A stretch of DNA of 7,039 nt, taken from NCBI GenBank assembly GCA_022567055.1, contig JADFHU010000291.1:1-7039 (forward strand). The letters run 5' to 3'. The translations under genes and the position numbers were made by a program. Shown piece after piece: positions 1 to 6,024 of this stretch. Source of the DNA: Planctomycetota bacterium (GTDB lineage Bacteria > Planctomycetota > Phycisphaerae > Sedimentisphaerales > Anaerobacaceae). The notes beneath the pieces were generated by a model that made no database searches, was not told the origin of the DNA, and saw nothing but the letters and a program-made list of their open reading frames with translations. The first letter of the stretch is position 1, and each line of letters begins with the position of its first letter.

Positions 1-3
1 CGC

Positions 4-82
4 AGCGGTTGTCGTTGTCGCAATCGATACCCCTAATTGCCCCAATTCACTGTTTCGATTACGATCACGACAACGACAACGA
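4..82 (+). repeat. 79-bp palindromic dispersed repeat, copy 1
   Basis: An imperfect palindrome. Bases 8-20 (GTTGTCGTTGTCG) are the exact reverse complement of 68-80, and 22-30 pairs with 52-60 with one mismatch. The centre also holds a small AATTG/CAATT stem (35-39 with 43-47). The same element occurs in the opposite orientation at 6475-6553: 4-20 matches 6537-6553 over all 17 bases, and 52-82 matches 6475-6505 with one mismatch in 31. The 31-base centres are equally long but only about half identical. This points to a REP/BIME-like or MITE-like family. No transposase is seen. It lies 100 bases upstream of the subunit I gene and may act as RNA structure, a terminator for an upstream gene, or a protein-binding site. 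Confidence 0.85.
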
Positions 83-101
83 TCGGGAATGTGACCCGGT
101 A

Positions 102-176
102 ATGAACCCGGCCCGAAATAAGGACTGGCTCACGGCTCCGAAGACTCCAGCAAGGAGATCGGCCAGAAATAAGTAG
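102..176 (+). other. possible 24-codon leader mini-ORF upstream of ctaD
   Basis: An ATG at 102 opens 24 codons that end at TAG 174-176, six bases before the subunit I start. The predicted peptide is basic (begins MNPARNKDW, ends SARNK) and contains ARNK twice because the 16-bp repeat is in frame. No good Shine-Dalgarno sequence precedes it. Subunit I also has a poor Shine-Dalgarno sequence (only GTAGAG near 173-178, while AAGGAG at 152-157 is too far away), so translational coupling from this mini-ORF is conceivable. It may equally be chance, and nothing shows that it is expressed. Confidence 0.2.
109..175 (+). repeat. 16-bp direct repeat pair in the ctaD leader
   Basis: Bases 109-124 (CGGCCCGAAATAAGGA) and 160-175 (CGGCCAGAAATAAGTA) agree at 14 of 16 positions, with starts 51 bases apart. 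The second copy ends 7 bases before the ATG of subunit I. They could be paired regulator sites, repeated elements around the ribosome binding region, or a chance duplication. They also fall in the same frame of a possible 24-codon mini-ORF (102-176). No convincing sigma70 promoter was found between the palindromic repeat and the gene. Confidence 0.45.
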
Positions 177-182
177 AGATCT

Positions 183-1919
183 ATGGATAAGCATCTCGAC
201 TCTCCCCACAGCGCTTCATTCTGGCGCAAGTATGTCTTCTCGATAGATCACAAGTGGATTGGGATACAGTACGGCATCACCGGTCTACTCTTTCTGCTCT
301 TCGGCTTCTGCTTGATGCTGTTAATGCGCTGGCAACTGGCCTACCCGGAAAAGCCGCTGCCCTTCTTTGGGGCGTGGTTCGGCGAGTTGCGCATGCCCGA
401 GGGGGTCATGCTGCCGGAGTTTTACAACCAGCTCGGCGCCATGCATGGGACGATCATGATCTTCCTGGGAGTCGTTCCCCTGGCCGTCGGCGCCTTCGGG
501 AACTACTTTGTGCCCTTGCAGATCGGCGCCCCCGACATGGCCTTTCCGAGATTGAACATGGCCAGCTACTGGGCCTATTTCCTCGGTGGTGTCACCATGC
601 TGATCAGTTTCTTCGTCCCCGGGGGGGCGGCGAACTCCGGCTGGACCTCCTATCCTCCCCTGGCGGTCATCGCCACCACGGGACAGACGCTATGGCTGTT
701 CGGGATGATTTTTCTGATTACCTCGTCGTTGCTCGGTTCGGTCAATTTCATCGTGACGATTTTCCAACTGCGGGCCCCCGGCATGACACTGATGCGCATG
801 CCCTTCTTCGTCTGGACCCAGTTGACCACCGCCTTTCTGCTCTTGCTGGCCTTTCCGGCGCTGGAAGTCGCCGCGATCCTGCAACTCATGGACCGTCTGG
901 CCGACACCAGCTTTTTCATGCCCAGCGGATTGGTCGTCAGCGGCGAGATCCAGGATTACAGCGGTGGGGGCAGTGTTCTCCTCTATCAGCACCTGTTCTG
1001 GTTCCTCGCCCACCCCGAAGTCTACGTGCTGATCCTGCCGGCCATGGGCATTATCACCGAGATCATTGCCAACAACACCCGCAAGCCCATAGGTGGGTAT
1101 AAGCCCATGGTCTATGCCCTCGTCTTTCTGGGCTTCATGTCCTTCGTCGTCTGGGCCCACCACATGTTCCTGACCGGCATGGGCACCGCCATCAGCTCTT
1201 TCTTCCAGGCGACGACGATGATCATCTCGATCCCCTCGATCGTTATTCTGGCGGCGCTGGTGTTGACCCTCTGGGGGGGATCGATTCGCTTTAACGTCCC
1301 CATGCTCTTTGCGCTGGCATTCTTGCCGATGTTCGGCATCGGCGGCCTGACGGGCTTGCCCTTGGGCCTATCCACCGCCGACATTCATCTGCACGACACC
1401 TACTATGTGATTGGCCACTTTCACTATGTCGTCGCGCCGGGAACCCTCTTCGCGCTGTTTGCCGGTATCTATTACTGGTTCCCCAAGGTGACGGGGCGCA
1501 AGATGAACGGGGTCCTGGGACATCTCCATTTTTGGCCCACTTTCGCCTGCATGAACATTATCTTCATGCCCATGCTCATCCAGGGCCTGGCGGGCATGTC
1601 CAGGCGGCTGTGGGATGGCGGCGCCACCTATGCCCATACACAAGGCGTGTTACAGTGGAACGTGGTCATCTCCATGGGGGCCTGGGCACTGGCATTGGTG
1701 CAGATCCCCTTCATCTTCAACTTCTTCTGGAGCATCTGGCGGGGCAAGAAGGTGACATCGGACAATCCCTGGGAGGCGACCACCTTGGAGTGGGCGGCGC
1801 CCTCGCCTCCGCCCCACGGCAATTTCGCGACCGTCCCGGTTACCTACCGTGGACCCTATGAGTACAGCGTGCCCGACGCGGAACGCGACTTTAGCCCGCA
1901 GTTTCAGGAGACGATCTAG
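183..1919 (+). CDS. ctaD: cytochrome c oxidase subunit I (aa3-type haem-copper oxidase)
   Basis: Catalytic subunit of the terminal oxidase in the cytoplasmic membrane. It reduces O2 to water with electrons passed on by subunit II and pumps protons. The 578 residues fit the family (about 530-600), with roughly 12 membrane helices. Visible ligands: H88 (GAMHGT) and H414 for haem a, H412 (GHFHY) for haem a3, and H277, H326 and H327 (AHPEVY, WAHHMF) for CuB. Y281 is the expected cross-linked tyrosine, and E279 in HPEVY marks the A1 type. H404-D405 is the Mg site region and R474-R475 the haem propionate arginines. D-channel residues are kept: D118, N107, N125 and S181-S182. The K-channel lysine is absent: the aligned position is I355 in the segment IISIPSIVILAAL. 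The ATG at 183 gives a normal N-terminus (FWRKYVFSIDHKWIGIQYG), although its Shine-Dalgarno sequence is weak. First gene of the operon. Confidence 0.97.
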   Translation: MDKHLDSPHSASFWRKYVFSIDHKWIGIQYGITGLLFLLFGFCLMLLMRWQLAYPEKPLPFFGAWFGELRMPEGVMLPEFYNQLGAMHGTIMIFLGVVPLAVGAFGNYFVPLQIGAPDMAFPRLNMASYWAYFLGGVTMLISFFVPGGAANSGWTSYPPLAVIATTGQTLWLFGMIFLITSSLLGSVNFIVTIFQLRAPGMTLMRMPFFVWTQLTTAFLLLLAFPALEVAAILQLMDRLADTSFFMPSGLVVSGEIQDYSGGGSVLLYQHLFWFLAHPEVYVLILPAMGIITEIIANNTRKPIGGYKPMVYALVFLGFMSFVVWAHHMFLTGMGTAISSFFQATTMIISIPSIVILAALVLTLWGGSIRFNVPMLFALAFLPMFGIGGLTGLPLGLSTADIHLHDTYYVIGHFHYVVAPGTLFALFAGIYYWFPKVTGRKMNGVLGHLHFWPTFACMNIIFMPMLIQGLAGMSRRLWDGGATYAHTQGVLQWNVVISMGAWALALVQIPFIFNFFWSIWRGKKVTSDNPWEATTLEWAAPSPPPHGNFATVPVTYRGPYEYSVPDAERDFSPQFQETI

Positions 1920-1921
1920 CC

Positions 1922-2518
1922 ATGGATGCGATTCCCTATGCCGTTGAAATACGCCCGGATACCGGTCTGAACAATGGAAAGATGGGTATATGGCTCTTCC
2001 TGGCCTCGGAGGTCATGCTCTTTGGTGGACTCTTCTCGAGTTATGTTCTGCTCCGCACGGGCGCTCCGCACTGGCCGTCGGGTGTGGATGAGGGCTTGAA
2101 CATTTGGCTTGGTCTCGCTAATACCATCGTTCTCATCTCTTCGAGTGTGACCATGGTCATGGCCTGGGCCTCCCTAAAGATGAAGGACTTCGAAAACTTC
2201 AAACAGTTTCTGGCGGCGACTCTGGGGCTCTCGTTCGTATTCCTGATCGTCAAGGCCTTTGAGTATGGGGGTAAGTTTGCTCACGGTTCCGTTCCCAGCA
2301 AGAACACGTTTCTTGCCATCTATTTTACGCTGACCGGATTGCATGGTCTGCACATCATCGGCGGGATGGTTGTCAATGCCTACTTCTGGGGCCCCGGTTC
2401 CAAGATGTGGAAAACGGATCCGGAACGGTTTACCGGACGCATTGAAATAGCCGGGCTCTACTGGCATTTTGTGGATCTGGTCTGGATCTTCCTGTTCCCG
2501 GTTCTCTATTTGCTATAG
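1922..2518 (+). CDS. ctaE: cytochrome c oxidase subunit III
   Basis: Membrane subunit that binds subunit I and, from knowledge of the family, stabilises the enzyme and supports proton uptake at the D channel. The 198 residues are the short form with five helices (about 22-45, 60-84, 94-112, 128-154, 175-196), as in bo3 and caa3-type enzymes, not the seven-helix mitochondrial form. Typical segments are FLASEVMLFGGLF with E30, TGLHGLHIIGGM (about 138-149) and YWHFVDLVWIFLFP near the C-terminus. The ATG lies two bases after the subunit I stop. AGGAG at 1906-1910, inside the end of subunit I, is well placed 11 bases upstream, so the two genes are probably coupled. Confidence 0.96.
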   Translation: MDAIPYAVEIRPDTGLNNGKMGIWLFLASEVMLFGGLFSSYVLLRTGAPHWPSGVDEGLNIWLGLANTIVLISSSVTMVMAWASLKMKDFENFKQFLAATLGLSFVFLIVKAFEYGGKFAHGSVPSKNTFLAIYFTLTGLHGLHIIGGMVVNAYFWGPGSKMWKTDPERFTGRIEIAGLYWHFVDLVWIFLFPVLYLL

Positions 2519-2543
2519 TGACATTGTAAAAAAAAGGCGTTCC

Positions 2544-2924
2544 ATGAGTGCCGATGCACATGATATCCAGAGCGAGGTCAGAAAATACTATGCGGTCTTC
2601 GCCGCGTTGCTGGTGCTAAGCTGTGTCACCGTGGCGGTCAACAGGCTGCATCTCTCACCCTCTAGGGCCATCGGCCTGGCCCTCGTCATCGCGACGGTCA
2701 AGGCGTCGCTGGTGGCCTGCGTCTTCATGCACCTCCTGTCGGAAAAACGATTTATCTATTCGGTGCTAGCGTTGACATTCGTTTTCTTTATCACGCTCAT
2801 GTTAGTGCCTCTTGGCACCGGCAGCGATCCGTTACATGGAACAGAGGTTAGCCAGTACGCGTCGGCGCATGCCGGCGGGGATGCGCATGCCGAAGCGGCG
2901 CAGGAGACCAAAGTTGGGCATTAA
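2544..2924 (+). CDS. ctaF: cytochrome c oxidase subunit IV family protein (three-helix)
   Basis: Small accessory subunit of the prokaryotic subunit IV type (COX4_pro-like). The 126 residues form three helices (about 15-33, 41-63 and 70-90), with the typical VFMHLLSEKRFIY segment after helix 2. The frame stays open back to an ATG at 2469 inside subunit III, but the ATG at 2544 is preferred: it gives a normal N-terminus (MSADAHDIQSEVRKYYAVF) and has AAGG at 2534-2537. Beyond helix 3 is a 35-residue polar tail with four histidines (H98, H109, H114, H126), longer than this family seems to need. The function of the tail is unknown. The gene's end overlaps the next one. Confidence 0.88.
   Translation: MSADAHDIQSEVRKYYAVFAALLVLSCVTVAVNRLHLSPSRAIGLALVIATVKASLVACVFMHLLSEKRFIYSVLALTFVFFITLMLVPLGTGSDPLHGTEVSQYASAHAGGDAHAEAAQETKVGH
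2902..2906 (+). promoter_or_regulatory. Shine-Dalgarno AGGAG for a TTG-start microprotein
   Basis: AGGAG inside the 3' end of the subunit IV gene lies 7 bases before TTG at 2914-2916. No ATG in this frame has such a site: the in-frame ATGs at 2812, 2836, 2869, 2881 and 2887 all lie upstream of it and would add an arginine-rich stretch that is only the shadow of the subunit IV tail. The site therefore decides the start of the downstream small gene. Confidence 0.6.
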
Positions 2925-3114
2925 GACCTTTCATCTGATATTTATCAGCATCTCCGTCTTGCTGTCGGTGGGTGTCGCCGTCTGGGCCTTCGATTTCGCC
3001 CAGCAGGTCAGCCGGCCTGTGGGTTACGTCCTGACCGGTGTCGGGGCAATCCTGTTCGGTCTCGCTTTGGTGGCCTATGAGATCATTTTTATTCGGAAAA
3101 TGAAGGAACTGTAG
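2914..3114 (+). CDS. two-helix membrane microprotein of the cox operon, unnamed
   Basis: With the TTG start at 2914 the product has 66 residues, begins MGIKTFHLIFISISV and forms two helices (about 8-26 and 38-60) ending in the basic tail RKMKEL. It overlaps the end of subunit IV by 11 bases and ends two bases before the next ATG, which suggests coupled translation and a role tied to the oxidase. Similar small two-helix proteins with a KTFHxxFI start sit beside subunit IV in related clusters, as far as I recall, but I know of no assigned function. It could be a small structural subunit or an assembly factor. The longer 100-residue version from the ATG at 2812 is less likely because its extra N-terminus is compositionally a shadow of the overlapping gene. 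Confidence 0.75.
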   Translation: MGIKTFHLIFISISVLLSVGVAVWAFDFAQQVSRPVGYVLTGVGAILFGLALVAYEIIFIRKMKEL

Positions 3115-3116
3115 CG

Positions 3117-3311
3117 ATGTTGCCTGCTGACTTATTGACTTCAGCATCACGCGTATTGGGCTGCTCCGTTTGCTATGGCGCAGCAGATTCCCCCCTGACG
3201 GCAGGGCTCAACATGGGCATCCTATCGATGTTGGGTATTCTTCTTTTCGTTTTGGCCTTGTTCGCGAGATTCTTTTGGGCTTTTCGCAAGAGAGCGAAGG
3301 AGCTGGTCTAA
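3117..3311 (+). CDS. CxxC single-helix membrane microprotein, unnamed
   Basis: 64 residues. A short N-terminal part carries a CSVC motif (C16 and C19) followed by YGAADSPLTAGLNMG. One helix follows (about 32-54), then a strongly basic end (RFFWAFRKRAKELV). By the positive-inside rule, the cysteine pair would face the periplasm and the tail the cytoplasm. AAGGAA at 3103-3108 is a good Shine-Dalgarno sequence 8 bases before the ATG. The gene lies two bases from both neighbours' boundaries, directly before subunit II. The CxxC pair next to the CuA subunit suggests copper handling or thiol chemistry during CuA assembly, but this is inference. VLGC resembles a lipobox, yet no hydrophobic signal core precedes it, so a lipoprotein is unlikely. 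Confidence 0.8.
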   Translation: MLPADLLTSASRVLGCSVCYGAADSPLTAGLNMGILSMLGILLFVLALFARFFWAFRKRAKELV

Positions 3312-3312
3312 C

Positions 3313-4083
3313 ATGAACCTAATGAACTTACTGCCCTTGCCGGAACTGGCCTCGGCCCATGGCGACAAGATCGACTTCATCATCTATGTCGTGCATGGAC
3401 TGATGTTAGCCCTGTTCGCGGGTTGGGCCCTCTTTATTCTTTACATCCTCTTTCGTTTCCATCGTCGTCGCCATCCGAAGGCCAGTTATCATGGCATTCA
3501 CACCCACTGGTCGACAGGCCTGGAGGTCTTTATCGCCATCTTCGAGGTGGCGCTCCTGGTGGGGCTGTCCATTCCCTTCTGGTCCAGCCATGTCGATGCG
3601 GCGCCGAATCGGACCGATACGGTCGAGCTGCGGGTGGTTGGGGAGCAGTTTGCCTGGAACGTGCACTACCCGGGGCCAGACGGTGTTTTTGGTAAGACGG
3701 ACATCATCCACATAGACCAACAGTCCAATCCACTCGGCATAGACCCCAATGATCCCCATGGTAAGGATGACATCACCTCGCCGAACCTGCACCTTCCCAT
3801 CGGCAGGCCGGCCTACATCCACCTGACCAGCAAGGACGTCATTCACTGTTTCTCTCTGCCCGTCATGCGGGTCAAGCAAGACGTCATTCCCGGCATGAGT
3901 ATCCCCGTCTGGTTTACGCCCACCAAGACAGGGGAATTCGAGATCGCCTGCGCCCAACTCTGCGGCTTGGGCCACTACAAAATGAAGGCAGGCCTCATCA
4001 TCCACAACGACGAAGACTTCCAGGCCTGGCTGGATGAGCAGGCGGCTGCCAGTGCCATAGAGTACGATGACTTCTTCAATTAG
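3313..4083 (+). CDS. ctaC: cytochrome c oxidase subunit II (CuA subunit)
   Basis: Takes electrons from cytochrome c at the binuclear CuA centre on the outer face and passes them to haem a in subunit I. The 256 residues have an N-terminal pair of helices (about 21-48 and 70-92) and a periplasmic cupredoxin domain. CuA ligands seen: H178 (KDVIHCF), C213, Q215, C217, H221 and M224 (CAQLCGLGHYKM). Position 215 is usually Glu. In the GxQWYW region the sequence is GEQFAW, so the usual electron-entry Trp is F113. E71 in helix 2 matches the K-channel entrance Glu. There is no C-terminal cytochrome c domain, so this is not a caa3 fusion. AAGGAG at 3297-3302 serves the ATG at 3313. The end overlaps a possible start of ctaA. 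Confidence 0.96.
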   Translation: MNLMNLLPLPELASAHGDKIDFIIYVVHGLMLALFAGWALFILYILFRFHRRRHPKASYHGIHTHWSTGLEVFIAIFEVALLVGLSIPFWSSHVDAAPNRTDTVELRVVGEQFAWNVHYPGPDGVFGKTDIIHIDQQSNPLGIDPNDPHGKDDITSPNLHLPIGRPAYIHLTSKDVIHCFSLPVMRVKQDVIPGMSIPVWFTPTKTGEFEIACAQLCGLGHYKMKAGLIIHNDEDFQAWLDEQAAASAIEYDDFFN

Positions 4084-5137
4084 GGGCGTGAGTTCCGATT
4101 CAATGGACCCTTCCCCGTCGGCTGATCGTGGTGCTGCCCCTTTGACATCCGGTGGCGTCCGCGACTGGTTGAGACACTTTGCCAAACTGAACTGCCTGGC
4201 CACCCTCCTGTTGATCTTCGTGGGGGCACTGGTCAAGAGCACCGGTTCGGGTCTGGCAGTCCCGGACTGGCCTCTCTCTTTCGGGGGCCTCTTTCCCCCC
4301 ATGGTGGGGGGCGTGTTCTACGAGCATGGCCACCGGATGGCCGCCACCCTGGTGGGCTTCCTGATCCTATGTCTCGCCGTTCTGTTGGCCCTCTACGAAG
4401 AACGGCGTTGGGTCCGCACGCTGGGTTGGACGGCCCTCACAGTGGTGATCCTGCAGGGCCTGCTGGGAGGACTCACCGTGTTGCTCTATCTCCCCACGGC
4501 GGTCTCCCTTGCCCATGGCGTGTTGGCCCAGACCTTTTTCGTCTTGACCATCGTGATCGCCTATGCGCTCTCCACGGAGCGCACTCGACGCGGCAGAGAT
4601 CTGGTATCGCCGGCGAACGGTCGTCTCCTGAAGGCCTCCTGCTGGGTGATGGGTTTGATCTATGTGCAACTGATATTGGGTGGCGTGATGCGCCACACGG
4701 AGTCGGGATTGGCCATCCCTGACTTTCCGACGGTGGGCTGGGCTTGGGCACCGCGCTTCGATGCGGCGATGCTCCACAAAATCAACGTGTGGCGTTTCGA
4801 TGCCGGTCAAGACTCTGACGTGACCATGGCCCAGGTCCTCTATCACTTCTCGCACCGGGTCGGCGCATTGGTGGTCTTCTTCGCCGTGGTTTGGCTCAAT
4901 GTGATCGCGTTGCGCAGCGCTTGCAGTGGTTCCCTGCGGGCGCTCTTGATCGTGATGGATCTGCTCCTGCTGGCTCAGATCGGTTTGGGCGTGATGACGG
5001 TCCTGACGCTCAAGCAGCCCCACTTGACGAGTGGCCATGTCATGGTGGGGGCGGCCCTGCTCGGCATCAGCACACTGTTGCTCTTACGCTCCGCGCCGCT
5101 ATCATGGCAGGATTTGAGGCGAACACTGACGAATTGA
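4067..5137 (+). CDS. ctaA: haem A synthase, COX15/CtaA family
   Basis: Membrane enzyme that oxidises the C8 methyl group of haem O to give haem A. The product is 356 residues with eight helices in two similar halves. The four axial histidines are visible: H89 in EHGHR with E86, H150 (SLAHGVLAQTFF), H263 (FSHRVGA) and H324 (SGHVMVGA). Each half carries the signature SGLAVPDWPLSFG or SGLAIPDFPTVGW. The extracellular cysteine pair known from Bacillus CtaA is absent. The first 30 residues are polar and poorly supported. Starts at ATG 4067 (17-base overlap with subunit II), GTG 4088 or ATG 4103 are all possible, none has a strong Shine-Dalgarno sequence, and the conserved part begins only near residue 32. 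Function is secure; the start is not. Confidence 0.93.
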   Translation: MTSSIRGVSSDSMDPSPSADRGAAPLTSGGVRDWLRHFAKLNCLATLLLIFVGALVKSTGSGLAVPDWPLSFGGLFPPMVGGVFYEHGHRMAATLVGFLILCLAVLLALYEERRWVRTLGWTALTVVILQGLLGGLTVLLYLPTAVSLAHGVLAQTFFVLTIVIAYALSTERTRRGRDLVSPANGRLLKASCWVMGLIYVQLILGGVMRHTESGLAIPDFPTVGWAWAPRFDAAMLHKINVWRFDAGQDSDVTMAQVLYHFSHRVGALVVFFAVVWLNVIALRSACSGSLRALLIVMDLLLLAQIGLGVMTVLTLKQPHLTSGHVMVGAALLGISTLLLLRSAPLSWQDLRRTLTN

Positions 5138-5151
5138 GACTAGAGTCACAG

Positions 5152-6015
5152 ATGAACGCAAGCGCCAAGGCCTATCTCGAACTGCTCAAACCCCGGATTC
5201 TCGGTCTGGTCTGGGTGACCACCACCTTCGGCTATTTCCTGGCCGGCCGAGGCATTGAGTCCTGGCTACAACTATGCGTATTGCTGCTGGGAATGGGCGG
5301 CGCCTGTGGCGGATCGGCGGCCTTGAATCACTATTTCGAACGAGAACTCGACGGCCGCATGAATCGAACGCGCGAGCGGCCCATTCCCAGCGGGCTCATC
5401 CCCCCGAACAATGCGATGCTTTTCGGTGCCGTCTTGACACTGATGGGTGTGTTCTTGCTCTGGTGGAGAATAAACCTGCTGACCGCCTTCCTGGCCCTGC
5501 TGGCAGCCTTCCTCTATGTGTTTGTCTACACGCCCATGAAGAAGGTCCATTGGCTCAACACGATGGTCGGGGCCATTCCGGGGGCCATTCCTCCCATCGC
5601 CGGGTGGGCCGCCTGCCGAGGAGAACTGGGTGCCGAGGCATGGGTCCTGTTTGCCATTCTCTTCTTCTGGCAGCACCCTCACTTTTATGCCATCGCTTGG
5701 ATGTTTCGCAAGGAGTATGGAGAGGCCGGTTTCAAGATGTTGCCCGTGATCTATCCCGACGGCAAGAGTACTTTTCTATTGATCAAGGTCACGACCTGGA
5801 TCCTCTTGGCCGTCTCGATTCTACCCGCCTGGTATGGCAGCTTAAGCGTCGTCTATCTGGTGGGCGCCGTCCTGGGAGGCATCTTCCTGTTGCGCAAAGG
5901 GAATGTGCTGGCCCTGTCGAAATCGACGGATGCGGCGCGTGGGCTCCTCAAGGCCACCGTCCTTTACCTGCCCTTCCTCTTGGTCCTAACGGTCTTTGAC
6001 GTCGTGGTCTTATAG
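5152..6015 (+). CDS. ctaB: protohaem IX farnesyltransferase (haem O synthase)
   Basis: UbiA-family membrane prenyltransferase that adds a farnesyl group to haem B, giving haem O, the substrate of the upstream haem A synthase. The 287 residues are typical. The first substrate-binding motif is N59-x3-E63-x3-D67 followed by GRMNRTRERPIPSG; the first acidic residue is Glu where Asp is common. Further family segments are YTPMKKVHWLNTMVGAIPGA, IPPIAGW and FFWQHPHFYAIAWMFRKEYG with EAGFKMLPV. The frame is open far upstream into ctaA, but ATG 5152 is preferred: it lies 14 bases after the ctaA stop and gives the standard start MNASAKAYLELLKPR. ATG 5104 would add 16 residues and overlap ctaA. The Shine-Dalgarno sequence is weak. 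Confidence 0.96.
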   Translation: MNASAKAYLELLKPRILGLVWVTTTFGYFLAGRGIESWLQLCVLLLGMGGACGGSAALNHYFERELDGRMNRTRERPIPSGLIPPNNAMLFGAVLTLMGVFLLWWRINLLTAFLALLAAFLYVFVYTPMKKVHWLNTMVGAIPGAIPPIAGWAACRGELGAEAWVLFAILFFWQHPHFYAIAWMFRKEYGEAGFKMLPVIYPDGKSTFLLIKVTTWILLAVSILPAWYGSLSVVYLVGAVLGGIFLLRKGNVLALSKSTDAARGLLKATVLYLPFLLVLTVFDVVVL

Positions 6016-6024
6016 CGCTTTGGC

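Noticed and set aside
1..82. CRISPR array
   Set aside because: The GTCGTT/CGACAA units are short, tandem and palindromic, without regular repeat-spacer units.
3150..3180. Lipobox (VLGC) in the CxxC microprotein
   Set aside because: No hydrophobic signal core precedes the cysteine, and the real membrane helix comes after it.
3406..4302. 298-codon open frame on the minus strand across subunit II and the start of ctaA
   Set aside because: It is antisense to two clear conserved genes, is polar and arginine-rich with no domain pattern, and has the look of a shadow frame in GC-rich coding DNA.
4367..5038. 223-codon minus-strand frame inside ctaA
   Set aside because: The product is rich in His, Gln and Arg and is fully antisense to the conserved haem A synthase; there is no sign of its own start region.
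4891..5151. N-terminal extension of ctaB by 87 codons into ctaA
   Set aside because: The extension is an out-of-frame reading of ctaA, and ATG 5152 gives the normal family N-terminus.
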